This document shows positions 63,977 to 64,000 of a stretch of DNA of 64,000 nt, one piece after another. Every line of letters starts with the position of its first letter. Positions within the stretch are counted from its first letter, which is position 1. Made by a program: the position numbers and the translations under genes. Source of the stretch: Nodularia sphaerocarpa UHCC 0038 (GTDB lineage: Bacteria > Cyanobacteriota > Cyanobacteriia > Cyanobacteriales > Nostocaceae); the NCBI RefSeq assembly GCF_022376295.1, contig NZ_CP060140.1:186001-250000 (forward strand), written 5' to 3'. The notes under the pieces were generated by a model. The model saw only the letters and a list, made by a program, of their open reading frames with translations. It was not told the DNA's origin and searched no databases.

Positions 63977-64000
63977 ATGTGTGGAAGATTTACTTTAAAT
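63977..64000 (+). CDS. SRAP (YedK/HMCES) family protein, first eight codons
   Basis: The last 24 bases encode MCGRFTLN. A second-position cysteine followed by GRFTL is the hallmark of SOS-response-associated peptidase (SRAP) proteins, in which Cys2 forms a covalent link to abasic sites in single-stranded DNA. The rest lies beyond the window. Confidence 0.75.

Overview
The window comes from a filamentous, heterocyst-forming, nitrogen-fixing cyanobacterium of the Nostoc/Anabaena type. The evidence is the HIP1 octamer GCGATCGC throughout, heptamer STRR repeats, the heterocyst ferredoxin gene fdxH, a cyanoglobin gene (glbN) inside the nif cluster as in Nostoc, and a hupL gene split by a developmentally excised element. 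The genome cannot be named to species from sequence alone.

Region 1 (1-6 kb), uptake hydrogenase edge. The left edge carries the start of an XisC-type recombinase and, 116 bp away, a 16-bp core site that opens directly into the 3' two thirds of hupL. This looks like the right border of a hupL excision element still in place. Then come a cold-shock/DUF1294 membrane protein, a hypothetical gene, the hydrogenase maturation protease hupW, and a leftward three-gene unit (ankyrin, SagB-type oxidoreductase, hypothetical).

Region 2 (6.5-8.2 kb). A clear cobalamin riboswitch precedes a DUF1636 gene. A methyltransferase gene follows, then a strong bidirectional terminator.

Region 3 (8.2-24.5 kb), main nif cluster, read leftward: nifB-fdxN-nifS-nifU-glbN-nifH-nifD-nifK-(Mo-nitrogenase-associated ORF)-nifE-nifN-nifX-(DUF269)-(CCE_0567 family)-nifW-hesA-hesB-fdxH. 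It holds the Mo-nitrogenase structural proteins, the FeMo-co assembly scaffold, the Fe-S supply enzymes and the dedicated electron donor. nifD and fdxN are uninterrupted, unlike in Anabaena PCC 7120. A MITE-like element sits inside the cluster.

Region 4 (24.5-34.3 kb), nif flank. After a repeat-rich 1.4-kb nifB upstream region come a quinone-oxidoreductase-like gene, a Ser/Thr kinase, a hicAB toxin-antitoxin pair and a methyltransferase-HIT fusion. The second nif operon follows rightward: nifP (cysE)-Asr1405-like-DUF2949-nifV-nifZ-nifT. The upstream regions of nifB and nifP share a strongly conserved module, which suggests one activator (probably CnfR/PatB) drives both operons.

Region 5 (34.3-64 kb), general genome: rbgA/ylqF GTPase, MntP/YtaF-like exporter, CYTH phosphatase, a TPR protein, an orphan HsdS-HsdM pair, dapL, dcd, a CobO-like protein without its P-loop, a TnpB carrying an in-frame palindromic insertion, adenylate kinase, rph, pgl, a zinc-ribbon/FHA protein, an M50 peptidase, a tnpB remnant, D-lactate dehydrogenase, a second kinase, an M20 amidohydrolase, a hemerythrin protein, DUF2231, DUF167 and GST. 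The last 24 bases begin an SRAP-family gene. The most notable small gene is at 37856-38023 (minus): a 55-residue peptide with a hydrophobic N-terminus and a C-terminal RGSGR motif, a candidate PatX heterocyst-pattern inhibitor.
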